From: JAIBJN01 sp963775395 | GTDB lineage: Bacteria; Actinomycetota; Thermoleophilia; Gaiellales; Gaiellaceae | Direction: 5' to 3' | DNA: 64,000 bases | Assembly (NCBI GenBank): GCA_963775395.1 | Contig: CAVZIX010000007.1 | Span: 1-64,000 of the forward strand | In this document: positions 24,524-34,164 of the stretch, one piece after another | How the letters are laid out: every line of letters begins with the position of its first letter | How positions within the stretch are numbered: position 1 is the stretch's first letter | The notes under the pieces: generated by a model | The model's database searches: none | The model's input: the letters and a program-made list of their open reading frames with translations, nothing else | Told to the model about the DNA's origin: nothing | Program-made: the position numbers and the translations under genes

Positions 24524-25648
24524 CTAGCGGTACGGCGGCGCGAACTGCAGGCCGCCGTCGGTCCAGAGCGCGTTGAAGTCGCGCGGCAGCTCGAGCGCCG
24601 AGCCTTCGCCGACGTTGCGGTCGTAGATCTCCGCGTAGTTGCCGACCTGGGTCACGACCTGCACCGCGAAGTCGTCGGGCAGGCCGAGACCGGCGTCGAA
24701 GGGCTCGCCCTCGACCGCCTCGCCCAGGAAGCGCTGGATCTCGGGATCCTCGCTGCCCTCGCCGATGTTGTTCGAGGTCAGGCCGAACTCCTCGGCCTGG
24801 ATCGTGGCGTACACGGCCCAGTTGACCGCGTCTGCCCAGGCATCGTCACCGTCGGCCACGACGGGGCCGAGCGGCTCCTTCGACATGGTCTCGTCCATGA
24901 TCGTCAGAGCCTCGGGACCTCCCTGGCCCTCGGGCCAGGCCGAGCGGATACCGGCCAGCTGCGACTTGTCCGACGTCCACGCGCCGCACCGCTCCTCGAC
25001 GAACGCCGCCTGGAGAGGCTCGGTGTCCTCGAAGGCCAGGGGCGTGTAGTCGATCCCGCGGGCCTGGAACTGCGACTCGAGGTTGAGCTCGGTCGTCGTC
25101 CCGGAGAGCACGCAGATCGTCTCGCCCGCGAGGTCCTCGAGCGTGGTGTGTCCGGATTCGGTTCGCACCATCATTCCCTGCCCGTCGTAGAACGTCGTGT
25201 GCAGGAACCGAGCGCCGTCGGTGCCGTCGCGCGAGGCCGTATACGTCGTGTTGCGGATGAGCACGTCGATCTCGCCCGACTGCAGGGCCGTGAAGCGCTG
25301 CTCGGCTGAAAGCGGCGTGTACTCCACCGCCTCGGCGTCGCCGAGGACGGCCGCGGCCACGACCTTGCAGAAGTCGATGTCGAAGCCCTGCGGCTCGCCG
25401 CCTTCGCCCGTGAACCCGAAGCCCGGGACGGAGTCGTTCACGCCGCAGCGCAGCGTGCCGCGATCCTGGACTTCCTGGAGGAGGTTGCCGCCGCCACCAC
25501 CTTGGCCGCCCGCCTCCGTCTGACCGGTGTCGCCCGAGGCGTCACCGTTGCCGCTGTCGTCGTCGTCATCTCCTAAGGAGCATCCGGCCCCAAGAAACAG
25601 GACGACGGAGAAGAGGACGCACAGCGTCCATCCCTGGAAAACCCTCAC
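24524..25648 (-). CDS. aapJ: Amino-acid ABC transporter substrate-binding lipoprotein, AapJ-like
   Basis: Protein of 374 residues. A lipoprotein signal ends at Cys23 (LGAGC) and is followed by an acidic and Gly-rich linker. The SBP_bac_3 domain begins at LRCGVNDSVPGFGFTGEGGE, a start typical of AapJ rather than of the shorter GlnH group. It would capture L-amino acids at the outer membrane face. The GTG start has GGGGGTGG upstream. First gene of the aap operon, about 60 bases downstream of the end of the Zn alcohol dehydrogenase gene; the gap has room for a promoter but no strong box. Confidence 0.9.
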   Translation of the reverse strand: MRVFQGWTLCVLFSVVLFLGAGCSLGDDDDDSGNGDASGDTGQTEAGGQGGGGGNLLQEVQDRGTLRCGVNDSVPGFGFTGEGGEPQGFDIDFCKVVAAAVLGDAEAVEYTPLSAEQRFTALQSGEIDVLIRNTTYTASRDGTDGARFLHTTFYDGQGMMVRTESGHTTLEDLAGETICVLSGTTTELNLESQFQARGIDYTPLAFEDTEPLQAAFVEERCGAWTSDKSQLAGIRSAWPEGQGGPEALTIMDETMSKEPLGPVVADGDDAWADAVNWAVYATIQAEEFGLTSNNIGEGSEDPEIQRFLGEAVEGEPFDAGLGLPDDFAVQVVTQVGNYAEIYDRNVGEGSALELPRDFNALWTDGGLQFAPPYR

Positions 25649-25708
25649 TTAACCACCCCCTGCTGGGTCTGACGGTGGCGGCAGACTAGACGATCGTGGC
25701 CCCGGTTG

Positions 25709-26698
25709 TCAGGCGCCGCCTGGAACGACCTGGAGGACCGCTGCGCCGCGGATCTCCCCGGCGCGCAAGCGCGCGAGCGCCTCATTAGCAGCCGCGAGCG
25801 GGAAGGTCTCGACCTCCGTCCTCACCGGCACCTGCGGCGCGAGCGCCATGAACTCCTCGCCATCGCGCCGCGTCAGGTTGGCGACCGAGCGGAGGACGCG
25901 CTCGCCCCAGAGCAGGTCGTAGGGAAACGACGGGAGGTCGCTCATGTGGATTCCCGCGCAGACGACGCTGCCGCCCTTCGCCACGGCGGCGAGCGCGGCC
26001 GGGACGAGCTCGCCGGCCGGCGCGAAGATGAGTGCGGCATCGAGCTCCTCCGGCGCGGGACCCAGAGCGTCGCCGGCCCACTCGGCTCCGAGCTCGCGCG
26101 CGAAGGCCTGCGCGGCCTCGTCCCCGGCGCGCGTGAAGGCAAACACCCGCCGCCCCTGGTGGCGCGCGACCTGCGCGACGATGTGCGCGCTCGCGCCGAA
26201 GCCGTAGAGCCCGAGCCGCTCGGCGTCGCCCGCGAGCCGCAGGGCGCGGTAGCCGATCAGCCCGGCGCAGAGAAGCGGCGCCGCCTGGAGGTCGTCGTAG
26301 CCGTCGGGGATCGGGAAGCAGAAGCGCTCGTCGGCGACGGCGGCCTCCGCGTAGCCGCCGTCCAGCTGGTAGCCGGTGAAGCGCGCGCGATCGCAGAGGT
26401 TCTCGCGGCCGCTCAGGCAGTAGCGGCACTCGCCGCAGGTCCAGCCGAGCCAGGGGATGCCGACGCGGTCGCCGGCGGCGAAGCGCGACCCTCCCTCGAC
26501 GACGCGCCCGACCACCTGGTGGCCGGGAATGAGCGGCAGCTTCGGGTCGGACAGCTCGCCGTCGACGACGTGGAGGTCGGTGCGGCAGACGCCGCAGGCG
26601 TCGACGGCCACGAGCACCTGGCCGGCGGACGGCTCAGGCACGGGGAGCTCGGCCCCCCGGAGGGGCGTCCCCGGGGAGTCGAGCACCATGGCCTTCAT
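25709..26698 (-). CDS. Zinc-dependent alcohol dehydrogenase (MDR family)
   Basis: Protein of 329 residues. Catalytic-zinc ligands are Cys38 (CGVCRTD), His60 (GHQVVG) and a later Cys near 154; structural zinc is bound by Cys88, 91, 94 and 102 (TCGECRYCLSGRENLC). The cofactor site is LYGFGASAHIVAQVA. It interconverts an alcohol and an aldehyde with NAD(P). As the last gene of the polyamine operon, seven bases after the aminotransferase, it could reduce or oxidise an amino-aldehyde or its alcohol (inference). The first ATG (KAMVLDSPG) was chosen because family N-termini begin this way. Confidence 0.9.
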   Translation of the reverse strand: MKAMVLDSPGTPLRGAELPVPEPSAGQVLVAVDACGVCRTDLHVVDGELSDPKLPLIPGHQVVGRVVEGGSRFAAGDRVGIPWLGWTCGECRYCLSGRENLCDRARFTGYQLDGGYAEAAVADERFCFPIPDGYDDLQAAPLLCAGLIGYRALRLAGDAERLGLYGFGASAHIVAQVARHQGRRVFAFTRAGDEAAQAFARELGAEWAGDALGPAPEELDAALIFAPAGELVPAALAAVAKGGSVVCAGIHMSDLPSFPYDLLWGERVLRSVANLTRRDGEEFMALAPQVPVRTEVETFPLAAANEALARLRAGEIRGAAVLQVVPGGA

Positions 26699-26705
26699 CG
26701 GTCCG

Positions 26706-28133
26706 CTACCGGGGATCTCGGCGAACTGCGCGCTCGGAACCGTCCGAAGGCGCGATCTGCTCCCCGGCCTCGGCGAGCACCTCGCCGAGGATGCCGACGA
26801 TCTCGTCGAACTGCTCCTGTCCCGCCACGAGCGGCGGGGAGATCTGCACGACCGGGTCGCCGCGGTCGTCGGCGCGGCAGATGAGGCCGGACTCAAAGAG
26901 CCGCGGGGACAGGAAGCCTCGGAGGAGCGTCTCGCACTCGTCCTCCGAGAAGGTCTCGCGCGTCTCTTTGTCCTTGACGAGCTCGAGCGCGTAGAAGAAG
27001 CCCGTCCCGCGCAGGTCGCCCACGATGGGCAGCTCGAGGAGCTCCGCCAGCGTCGATCGGAACGCGTCCTGGTTGTCAGCCACATGTTCGACGATCCGCT
27101 CGCGCTTCATGATCTCGATGTTCTTGAGCGCGATCGCCGCCTGCACCGGATGCCCGCCGAAGGTGATCCCGTGCGTGTACATGGACGTGTCCGCGAGGAA
27201 GGGCTCCATGACGCGATCGCTGGCGATCAGCGCCCCGATCGACGCGTAGGCCGAGGAAAGGCCCTTCGCGGACGTGATCAGGTCCGGCCGGATGTCGTAG
27301 CGCTCGGAGCCGAACCAGGCTCCGACGCGGCCGAAGCCGGTGATGACCTCGTCGGCGCACAGGAGGATCCCGTAGCGATCGCAGATCTCCCGCACTCCGG
27401 CCCAGTAGCCGGCAGGCGGCGTGAACGAGCCTCCCGCGTTCTGGACCGGCTCCATGATCACCATGGCGACGGTGCCGGGCTCGGCCTGGAGGATCGTCTC
27501 CTCGAGGTCGTCGAGCAGGAAAGCGGTGAACTCCTCCTCGGTCTCCTCGGGCGGTCGGTGGTAACGGTTCGTGTTGCGCACGTGCAGCGTGTCCGGGACG
27601 AGCGGCTCGAACGGCGCCTTGAGGGCCGCGATTCCGTTGATGGAGAGCGCCCCCATCGTCGTCCCGTGGTAGGCGATGCGCCGTGCGATCGCCTTCCAGC
27701 GCCGCTCGCCGCGGACGGCGTGGTACTGGCGGGCGAGCTTCCAGGCGGACTCGACCGCCTCGGAGCCGCCGGACACAAAGAAGACGCGATTCAGGTCGCC
27801 GGGCGCGAGCGAGGCGACCTCGGCCGCGAGCTCGATCGCGCGAGGATGCGCGTAGCTCCAGTTGGTGTAGAACGGCAGCTCGCGCATCTGCGCCGCGGCC
27901 GCCTCCCCGATCTCCTCGCCGAATCCGTACCCGATGTTGACGGCGAACAGGCCGGCGAGCGCGTCGAGGTAGCGCTTGCCGTGGATGTCCTCGAGGTAGC
28001 AGCCGTCACCGCGAACGATGATGGGCACCTCGCCGTCCATGTAGCCGGACATGCGGGTGAAGTGCAGCCACAGGTGGTCTCGCGCAGCCTGCTGCAGCTC
28101 GTCTGCGGACAGGGAGGTCGCGGGGAAGCTCAT
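26706..28133 (-). CDS. Class-III PLP aminotransferase, probably putrescine/omega-amino
   Basis: Protein of 475 residues. The PLP lysine is Lys290 (ITSAKGLSSAY), with Asp261 in CADEVITGFGRVG and the phosphate-binding SGGSEAVESA segment. It groups by pattern with omega-amine:pyruvate and putrescine aminotransferases. Its place between the PotABCD transporter and an alcohol dehydrogenase, in the same operon as an aminobutyraldehyde dehydrogenase, supports putrescine as substrate, giving 4-aminobutanal. The ATG overlaps the potC stop (ATGA). A paralogue lies at 61431-62789. Confidence 0.88.
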   Translation of the reverse strand: MSFPATSLSADELQQAARDHLWLHFTRMSGYMDGEVPIIVRGDGCYLEDIHGKRYLDALAGLFAVNIGYGFGEEIGEAAAAQMRELPFYTNWSYAHPRAIELAAEVASLAPGDLNRVFFVSGGSEAVESAWKLARQYHAVRGERRWKAIARRIAYHGTTMGALSINGIAALKAPFEPLVPDTLHVRNTNRYHRPPEETEEEFTAFLLDDLEETILQAEPGTVAMVIMEPVQNAGGSFTPPAGYWAGVREICDRYGILLCADEVITGFGRVGAWFGSERYDIRPDLITSAKGLSSAYASIGALIASDRVMEPFLADTSMYTHGITFGGHPVQAAIALKNIEIMKRERIVEHVADNQDAFRSTLAELLELPIVGDLRGTGFFYALELVKDKETRETFSEDECETLLRGFLSPRLFESGLICRADDRGDPVVQISPPLVAGQEQFDEIVGILGEVLAEAGEQIAPSDGSERAVRRDPR

Positions 28134-28981
28134 TCGGCTCCTTTCGGTTCGCGGCGGTATTGCCAGAGAACGTTGGCGAGCATCAGCAGGATCGCGACCC
28201 CGAAGATCATTGTCCCGACGACGTTCACCTCGGCTGGCACACCCCGCTGCGCGGCGCTCCAGACGTAGAGCGGGAACGTCGTCGTCGTGCCCGAGTTGAA
28301 GTTCGTGATCACGAAGTCGTCGATCGAGAGGGAGAACGCGAGCAACGCGCCGGCGAGAATCCCCGGCGCGATCAGCGGAAGCGTGATGCGAAGGAAGGTG
28401 ACCCACTCGTTCGCACCGAGGTCCGCGGCCGCCTCCTCGACGTGGCGGTCGAAGCCGACCAGCCGCGCGCGGACGGTCACGACCACGAAGCTGATGCAGA
28501 ACATGATGTGCGCGAGCACGATCGTCCAGAACCCGAGAGCCGTCCCCAGGTTGAGGAAGAGGGTGAGCAGCGAGGCGCCGAGGACGATCTCGGGCGCGGT
28601 CAGCGGCACGAAGATGAGGAAGTTCGTGGCCCCGCGCCCGCGAAAGTGGTAGCGCACGAGGGCCATGGCGACGAGGGTGCCGAGGATGGTCGCGACGAGC
28701 GTGGCGACGAGCGCCACTTCGATGCTCGTCAGCACCGCGTCGCCGAGGAAGGGCGGCCCGAACGGGCTCTTCCAGTGGGCGAGCGTGAAGCCCTCCCATG
28801 TGTAGTTGAAACGCCCCGCCGGATCGTTGAACGAGAATACGATCACGATCACGATCGGCAGCATCAGGTAGGCGAGAGCGAGGATCCCGAAGAGCGTGAG
28901 CGTGTGGTGGCGTACGAACGCCCACGCCCGTGTCGCGAGGCTCCCGCGGTGGCGGGGCAGCGGCTCGGCGGCCGTCGTCAT
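28130..28981 (-). CDS. potC: Spermidine/putrescine ABC permease PotC
   Basis: Protein of 283 residues with six membrane helices and the EAA coupling loop VEEAAADLGANEWVTFLRI. The opening YLMLPIVIVIVFSFND is the PotC hallmark in which the first helix is followed by an FN motif. It forms the channel with PotB. It overlaps both potB and the aminotransferase gene by four bases. Confidence 0.92.
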   Translation of the reverse strand: MTTAAEPLPRHRGSLATRAWAFVRHHTLTLFGILALAYLMLPIVIVIVFSFNDPAGRFNYTWEGFTLAHWKSPFGPPFLGDAVLTSIEVALVATLVATILGTLVAMALVRYHFRGRGATNFLIFVPLTAPEIVLGASLLTLFLNLGTALGFWTIVLAHIMFCISFVVVTVRARLVGFDRHVEEAAADLGANEWVTFLRITLPLIAPGILAGALLAFSLSIDDFVITNFNSGTTTTFPLYVWSAAQRGVPAEVNVVGTMIFGVAILLMLANVLWQYRREPKGAE

Positions 28982-29835
28982 CCCGCCATCCGTTCCGTCC
29001 CCAGGATCCGCGTGTAAATGAGGATCAGGAGCAGGATCACCGCCATCAGGATCATCGAGAGTGCGGCCGCCTGGCCGTAGTCGGTGATCTCGAGGAACTT
29101 CGACTGGATGACGTTGCCGACCATCGCCTGATTCGGCGTCCCGAGCAGCTCGGCGTTGATGAAGTCGCCGGCCGCGGGGATGAACGTGAGCAGCGTCCCG
29201 GCGATGACGCCCGGCGCAGAGAGCGGCAGCGTCACGCGCAAGAAGGCCTTCGTGCTCGACGAGTACAGGTCCTTCGCCGCCTCGATCAGGCTCTTGTCGA
29301 TCTGCTCCAGGCTCACGTAGAGCGGGAGCGCCATGAAGGGCAAAAAGTTGTAGGTGATGCCGGCGATCACCGCGGTCGAGGTGGCGAGCAGCCGCCCGTC
29401 GTCGGACACGAGCCCGAGCGTCTGCATGGCGCCGACGACGAAGCCGTCGTCCGCGAGGATGTTCTGCCAGGCGAGCGTCCGGATCAGGTACGTGACGAAG
29501 AACGGGGCGATGATGAAGAGCAGAAGCAGGTTCTTCCAGCGCCCGCCGCGGAACGCGATCCAGTAGGCCAGCGGGTATGAGATGAGGAGCGCGATGACCG
29601 TGGCGATCCCCGCGTACTCGAGCGAGCGGACGAACTGCTCCTGGTAGGTGCTGAAGGCCTCCGAGTAGTTCTCCCAGGCCCAGGTGAACGTGTACCCGAC
29701 GCTCACCGTCCCCTCCTGCAGCGACGTGTACCCGAGGTAGTAGAGCGGGACGACGAAGAAGAGGAGCAGGAAGGCGATCCCCGGAGCCAGCAGCAGGTAC
29801 GGGGTGAGCCAGCGGTGTCGATGGAGGAAGCTCAT
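28978..29835 (-). CDS. potB: Spermidine/putrescine ABC permease PotB
   Basis: Protein of 285 residues with six helices. Its first helix (PYLLLAPGIAFLLLFFVVPL) and EAA loop (SLIEAAKDLYSSSTKAFLRV) are typical of PotB. It lies 13 bases after potD and overlaps potC. Membrane partner of PotC, energised by PotA. Confidence 0.92.
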   Translation of the reverse strand: MSFLHRHRWLTPYLLLAPGIAFLLLFFVVPLYYLGYTSLQEGTVSVGYTFTWAWENYSEAFSTYQEQFVRSLEYAGIATVIALLISYPLAYWIAFRGGRWKNLLLLFIIAPFFVTYLIRTLAWQNILADDGFVVGAMQTLGLVSDDGRLLATSTAVIAGITYNFLPFMALPLYVSLEQIDKSLIEAAKDLYSSSTKAFLRVTLPLSAPGVIAGTLLTFIPAAGDFINAELLGTPNQAMVGNVIQSKFLEITDYGQAAALSMILMAVILLLILIYTRILGTERMAG

Positions 29836-29848
29836 GCCTCGCGCGTGG

Positions 29849-31045
29849 CTACACGCCGATCACGGCCTGCCACTGCTCTTGGAACTCGGGGTTCTCGATG
29901 GCCTCGGCGCTGAACTCGTGCAGGTTGTCGAGCACGTCCGGCGGCGGGAAGATGAGCGGGTTCTCGGCCAGCGCCGGGTCGATCTCCGTGATCGCCTCCT
30001 TCGTTCCCTTCACCGGCGTGATGAAGTTGACGTAGGCCGCCACCTGGGCCGCGATCTCCGGGTCGTAGAAGAAGTTCATGAATGTCGACGCCGTGAAGAC
30101 GTCGCCGCCGGTCGGGATCACCATCGTGTCCACCGACGAGATCCCGCCGGCGTCGGGGATCCTGAACTCGAGGTTCGGGTTGTCGGGCTGGAGGATGATG
30201 ATGTCCCCCGACCAGGCGATCGAGGCCCACGCGTCGCCGCCGGCGAGGAGACCGGTGTAGTCGTTCCCCGTGAACTGGCGGATCTGCCCGTCGCCGACGG
30301 CCGTCTTCAGCTTCTCGCAGATCTCGTTGAACATGGCCTGGTCCGGGTCGGCCGGGTCGCCGCCCATCTCGAGCATGAAGAGCGCCGCGGTGTCCTCCAT
30401 GGAGTCGAGCATCGTCACCTTGCCCTTGAGGGCGGGGTCGAGGAGCTGCTCGACCGAGGTGATCTCGCCGCCGACCTTCTTCGGGTCGTAGCCGACGCCC
30501 GTGATGTACGACTGCCAGGGCAGGCTGTAGTCGCGGTTCGGGTCCCAGGGCGGGCTTGCGAGCGTGTCCTCGAGGTTGTCGATGTTCGGGATCGCGCTCT
30601 TGTCGAGCTTCTGGAGGTAGCCGAGGTCGAGCAGGCGGGCCGCGAGCCAGGCGGTCGGGACGATGATGTCCCGGTCGATCCCCTGGCCTCGCGAGAGCGG
30701 CGCCTGGATCTCGCCGAAGAACTCCTCGTTCGAGTTGATGTCCTCGAGGTAGTTGACCTTGACGCCAGTCTCCTTCGTGAACAGCTCGAGCGTCGGGAAC
30801 TTGCTCGCGTCTTCGTTCTGGTCGATGTAGTAGGGCCAGTTCGAGACCGTGATCTCGTCCGCGAGCTCCTGCGAGACGGTCGTCTCGCCCGCGCCGGTCG
30901 GCGCCTGCTGGCCCTCGATCCCGCCCCCGCCGCCGCAGGCGGCGAGCAGGCCGGGAAGCGAGAGGGTGGCGCCGCCCACGGCGGCGCGCCGTAGGAGCTG
31001 CTTGCGCGTCATCGGGCCGTGAATCCGCTCGAACGGGTGGTTCAT
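29849..31045 (-). CDS. potD: Polyamine-binding protein PotD, twin-arginine lipoprotein
   Basis: Protein of 398 residues. The signal has a twin arginine (LLRRAAVGG, residues 17-25) and a lipobox ending at Cys37 (LLAAC), so it is probably folded before export by Tat and then lipidated. The mature part has the PotD start EITVSNWPYYIDQNED and later acidic and aromatic pocket residues (YDPKKVGGEI, WASIAWSGD). It delivers putrescine or spermidine to PotBC. Located 17 bases after potA. Confidence 0.92.
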   Translation of the reverse strand: MNHPFERIHGPMTRKQLLRRAAVGGATLSLPGLLAACGGGGGIEGQQAPTGAGETTVSQELADEITVSNWPYYIDQNEDASKFPTLELFTKETGVKVNYLEDINSNEEFFGEIQAPLSRGQGIDRDIIVPTAWLAARLLDLGYLQKLDKSAIPNIDNLEDTLASPPWDPNRDYSLPWQSYITGVGYDPKKVGGEITSVEQLLDPALKGKVTMLDSMEDTAALFMLEMGGDPADPDQAMFNEICEKLKTAVGDGQIRQFTGNDYTGLLAGGDAWASIAWSGDIIILQPDNPNLEFRIPDAGGISSVDTMVIPTGGDVFTASTFMNFFYDPEIAAQVAAYVNFITPVKGTKEAITEIDPALAENPLIFPPPDVLDNLHEFSAEAIENPEFQEQWQAVIGV

Positions 31046-31062
31046 GGGTACTTCGCCTCCAA

Positions 31063-32154
31063 TCAGTCCACTACGAAGGTCGCTGCGGGGCTCCAGCTGA
31101 GCGTGACCTGGTCGCCAGGTTGCACCGAGGTCGCCCCTGCCTCGGTGTTCTGGACGTAGAGCGTGACCGCGCCGGCGGTCGTGTCGACGATGTACTGCGT
31201 GGAGACGCCGATGTAGGCGCTCTCGCGTACCTCGCCCGCGAGTCGGTTCTCCTCGACTGCGCCCAGCCGCACCTTCTCCGGCCGGATGCCGATGGAGACC
31301 TCCCCGCTTCTGCCCCTCACCGCGGGAACGCGAACGACGGCCCCGTCCGCGAGCCGCACCGTCTCGTCGGACTCGACGGTTCCGGTGAGCAGGTTCGAGA
31401 TGCCCAGGAAGCCGGCGACGAATGCCGTGCGCGGGGTCTCGTACAGCTCGGTCGGCGTCCCGAGCTGCTCGATCCTGCCTGCATGCATGACGGCGATCGC
31501 GTCGGCCATGGTCATGGCCTCCTCCTGGTCGTGCGTGACGTGCACGAACGTGATGCCAACCTCGTGCTGGATCCGCTTGAGCTCCAGCTGCATCTGCTTG
31601 CGGAGCTTCAGGTCGAGCGCGCCCAGCGGCTCGTCGAGCAGAAGGACGCGCGGCCGGTTGACGAGCGCGCGCGCGAGCGCCACGCGCTGCTGCTGGCCGC
31701 CGGAGAGCTGGCGCGGCTTGCGCCGCTCGAAGCCCGCGAGATCGACGAGGCCTAGGGTCTCGGAGACGCGCTCGTTCAGCTCGCCGCCGCGCACACCGCG
31801 GCGACGGAGCCCGAAGGCGACGTTCTCGAAGATGTTCAGGTGCGGGAAGAGCGCGTAGCTCTGGAAGACCGTGTTGACGTCCCGCTTGTACGGCGGCAGG
31901 CCGGTAACGTCGCGGTCGCCGAGGTAGATCGTCCCCGCGGTCGGCTCCTCGAAGCCGCCGATCATCCGCAGGCTCGTCGTCTTCCCGCAGCCGGAGGGCC
32001 CGAGGAGCGCGAAGAAGCTGCCGCGCGGGATCTCGAGCGAGACGTCGTCGACCGCGGCCACGTCGTCGAAGCGCTTCGTGACCGACGCGAGGCGGACGTC
32101 GGCGACCGGTGCGCCGCTCCCCTGTCCTAGGTCCACCTTCTGCTCAACCGCCAT
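31063..32154 (-). CDS. potA: Spermidine/putrescine ABC ATPase PotA
   Basis: Protein of 363 residues: Walker A GPSGCGKTT, Q-loop VFQSYALFPH, signature LSGGQQQRVALARAL, Walker B VLLLDEPLGALD, switch VTHDQEEAMTMAD and a C-terminal TOBE domain (VSIGIRPEKVRLG onward). The ATG at 32154 (AVEQKVDLG) has GGAGGTG seven bases upstream; an in-frame GTG at 32163 is a weaker alternative. It overlaps the 3' end of the USP gene by 11 bases. Confidence 0.93.
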   Translation of the reverse strand: MAVEQKVDLGQGSGAPVADVRLASVTKRFDDVAAVDDVSLEIPRGSFFALLGPSGCGKTTSLRMIGGFEEPTAGTIYLGDRDVTGLPPYKRDVNTVFQSYALFPHLNIFENVAFGLRRRGVRGGELNERVSETLGLVDLAGFERRKPRQLSGGQQQRVALARALVNRPRVLLLDEPLGALDLKLRKQMQLELKRIQHEVGITFVHVTHDQEEAMTMADAIAVMHAGRIEQLGTPTELYETPRTAFVAGFLGISNLLTGTVESDETVRLADGAVVRVPAVRGRSGEVSIGIRPEKVRLGAVEENRLAGEVRESAYIGVSTQYIVDTTAGAVTLYVQNTEAGATSVQPGDQVTLSWSPAATFVVD

Positions 32155-32587
32155 TTGAGGCACCTCCGCCGATCGGGACGACGAGCACGGGCCTGTCGGA
32201 GAGATGGAGAAGCTTGTGCGGCGTCGAGCCGAGAATCGCTCCCCGCAGCGGGCTCTCTCCGTGCGTGCCGATCACGATCATGTGTGCGTCGCGCTGCTCG
32301 GCGACCTGGAGGATCGCCTGCGCGGGCCGCAGCGGGACGAGCGCCACCTCGGCCTGCACTCCCTCCTCGTGCGCGCGCTTCAGGGCCGACCCCGTCACGC
32401 GCTCGCCGATCTCGTGGAGCGCCTTCTCGTGCTCCGTGAACTCTTCTCCGACGCTGCGCACCGGGGGCTCGATCCCGAAGACGATGACGAGCTCGTCCTC
32501 GTAGCGCTTGGCAAGGTCGATGGCCGACTCGAGGGCGGCAGAGGCGCACTCCGAGCCGTCGAAGCCGAGTACGAGCGCGCCGGCCAT
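32144..32587 (-). CDS. Universal stress protein, ATP-binding type
   Basis: Protein of 147 residues with a complete UspA nucleotide motif: VIGTHGESPLRGAILGSTPHK fits G-x2-G-x9-G-S/T. The N-terminus ALVLGFDGSECASAALES is also typical. It is translationally coupled to the APC permease (TGATG) and overlaps potA. In this operon it may tune transport to energy state (inference). Confidence 0.92.
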   Translation of the reverse strand: MAGALVLGFDGSECASAALESAIDLAKRYEDELVIVFGIEPPVRSVGEEFTEHEKALHEIGERVTGSALKRAHEEGVQAEVALVPLRPAQAILQVAEQRDAHMIVIGTHGESPLRGAILGSTPHKLLHLSDRPVLVVPIGGGASNGG

Positions 32588-34146
32588 CAGTCCTCCCGCT
32601 CCTTCTCCTCATCCAGGCCGGCGGTCTCGGACACCGAGACGTGGCCTGCGGCGACATCCGGGTCGACCGCCTCCAGGGCCTTGCGCCCGAAGAAGCGCTG
32701 GTGCCCGCTGAGACGCCAGAGGATCATGAACACGACGCCGAGCAGCAGGAAGCCGACGCCGATCACGAGCGGAACGCCCACACCGAAGATCGACTGCCCG
32801 GTGTAGGAGGCGCTCGGGTCGGTGAAGTCCTTCACGGACTGGAAGAACAGAAACGCGAGCAACGCCGCCCCGATCAGCGGCGCAACCCCGATAAAGAGCA
32901 GGTTCGAGATCGACTTCGTCAGCTCGCGACGGTAATAGACGGCGCACGCGAGACCGCTGAGCGCGTAGTAGAACGCGATCATCAACGCCAGCGCCGAGAG
33001 CGTGTCGAAGAGGAAGTTCTCCGAGATGAAGTTCGCCGGCACGTACCAGGCCACCGCGAGGGCGGCGACGACGATCGTGGAGACGTGCGGCGTCTGGAAG
33101 CGCGGGTGGATGGACGCGAGCCCGCGTGGCAGGGCGTCGGAGCGGGCCATCGAGAACGATGTCCGCGAGGCCGGGATGATCGTCGTCTGGGTCGAGGCGA
33201 TCGCCGATGTGACGATCGCCAGGATCACGATCTTGTCCCAGGGCGAGCCGAGCACGCCGTTGGCGACCGTGCCGAAGAGGGCGTCGTCGTCGTCGAACTC
33301 CTCGAGCAGCGAGACGCCCGCGTACGCCACGACCGCCGTCGCAACTGCGACGTAGGTGACGAGCAGAATCAGGGTGCTCGTCACGGCAGCCAGGCCCGAC
33401 GTCGTGCGGGAGTCCTTCGTCTCCTCGGCGAGGTTGACCGCGCTCTCCCAGCCCCAGTAGATGAAGACGCCGATCAGAAGCGATGAGATGAGCGCGTCCC
33501 GGCTTTCGATCTCGAAGGGGTTGAACCACGACAGCGATGGCTCGATCGATTCTGGAGTCGCGTCGCCCGCCCAGACCTTCCCGAGGGCAAACCCGGCGAG
33601 CAAAAGCAGCGCGCCGACCTGGGCGAGGATCATCACGTTCTGCACGCGGGCTGACAGCTCCGTCCCGATCACGCAGACCGCCGTGAGCACGATGATGTAG
33701 GCGACCGCGAGCGCCGTGATCGCGGGCTTCGACCCGGCCGCGCCGTCCCAGCCGAAGAAGACGTACGTGTACCGCGCCCCGACGTCGGCGAGGGAGCCGA
33801 CGACCAGGATGCCCGTCACGCAGACGGCCCAGCCACCGATCCAGCCGGGGAACGGCCCGAGCGCACGCGTCACCCAGGAGAACGTCGTGCCAGCGTCCGG
33901 ATCGGCGCGGTTCATGTAGTAGAACGCCGCCGCGATGAAGAACATCGGGATGAACGACGCGAGCAGCGCGGCGGGCGCCTGGACTCCGACGACGACGGCG
34001 AGCGTGCCCATGACCGCCGCGAGGGAGTAGGCAGGAGCGGTCGACGCCAGCCCGATGACGAGCGCATCGAGGAAGCCGATCGCGTTTGCCTTCAGCCCAG
34101 CTGGTTCGGCTTCCGCCGGGGACCGCTCCGCCTGAACGGTGGCCAC
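32587..34146 (-). CDS. APC-superfamily amino-acid/polyamine permease
   Basis: Membrane protein of 519 residues with about twelve helices. The Gly/Ser-rich helix 1 (LDALVIGLASTAPAYSLAA) and the segment GWESAVNLAEETKDSRTTSG are typical of the amino-acid/polyamine group. It lies between an aminobutyraldehyde dehydrogenase and USP-potADBC, so it probably moves putrescine, GABA or a related product. The GTG start has no obvious Shine-Dalgarno site. It shares only family-level similarity with the permease at 1618. Confidence 0.9.
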   Translation of the reverse strand: MATVQAERSPAEAEPAGLKANAIGFLDALVIGLASTAPAYSLAAVMGTLAVVVGVQAPAALLASFIPMFFIAAAFYYMNRADPDAGTTFSWVTRALGPFPGWIGGWAVCVTGILVVGSLADVGARYTYVFFGWDGAAGSKPAITALAVAYIIVLTAVCVIGTELSARVQNVMILAQVGALLLLAGFALGKVWAGDATPESIEPSLSWFNPFEIESRDALISSLLIGVFIYWGWESAVNLAEETKDSRTTSGLAAVTSTLILLVTYVAVATAVVAYAGVSLLEEFDDDDALFGTVANGVLGSPWDKIVILAIVTSAIASTQTTIIPASRTSFSMARSDALPRGLASIHPRFQTPHVSTIVVAALAVAWYVPANFISENFLFDTLSALALMIAFYYALSGLACAVYYRRELTKSISNLLFIGVAPLIGAALLAFLFFQSVKDFTDPSASYTGQSIFGVGVPLVIGVGFLLLGVVFMILWRLSGHQRFFGRKALEAVDPDVAAGHVSVSETAGLDEEKERED

Positions 34147-34164
34147 AGTCGTCGTTTCGCTTCG

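Noticed and set aside
25649..25708. Promoter boxes (CTGACA/TAGTCT, minus strand) before aapJ
   Set aside because: The match is partial and spacing ambiguous; a promoter is likely there but I cannot place it.
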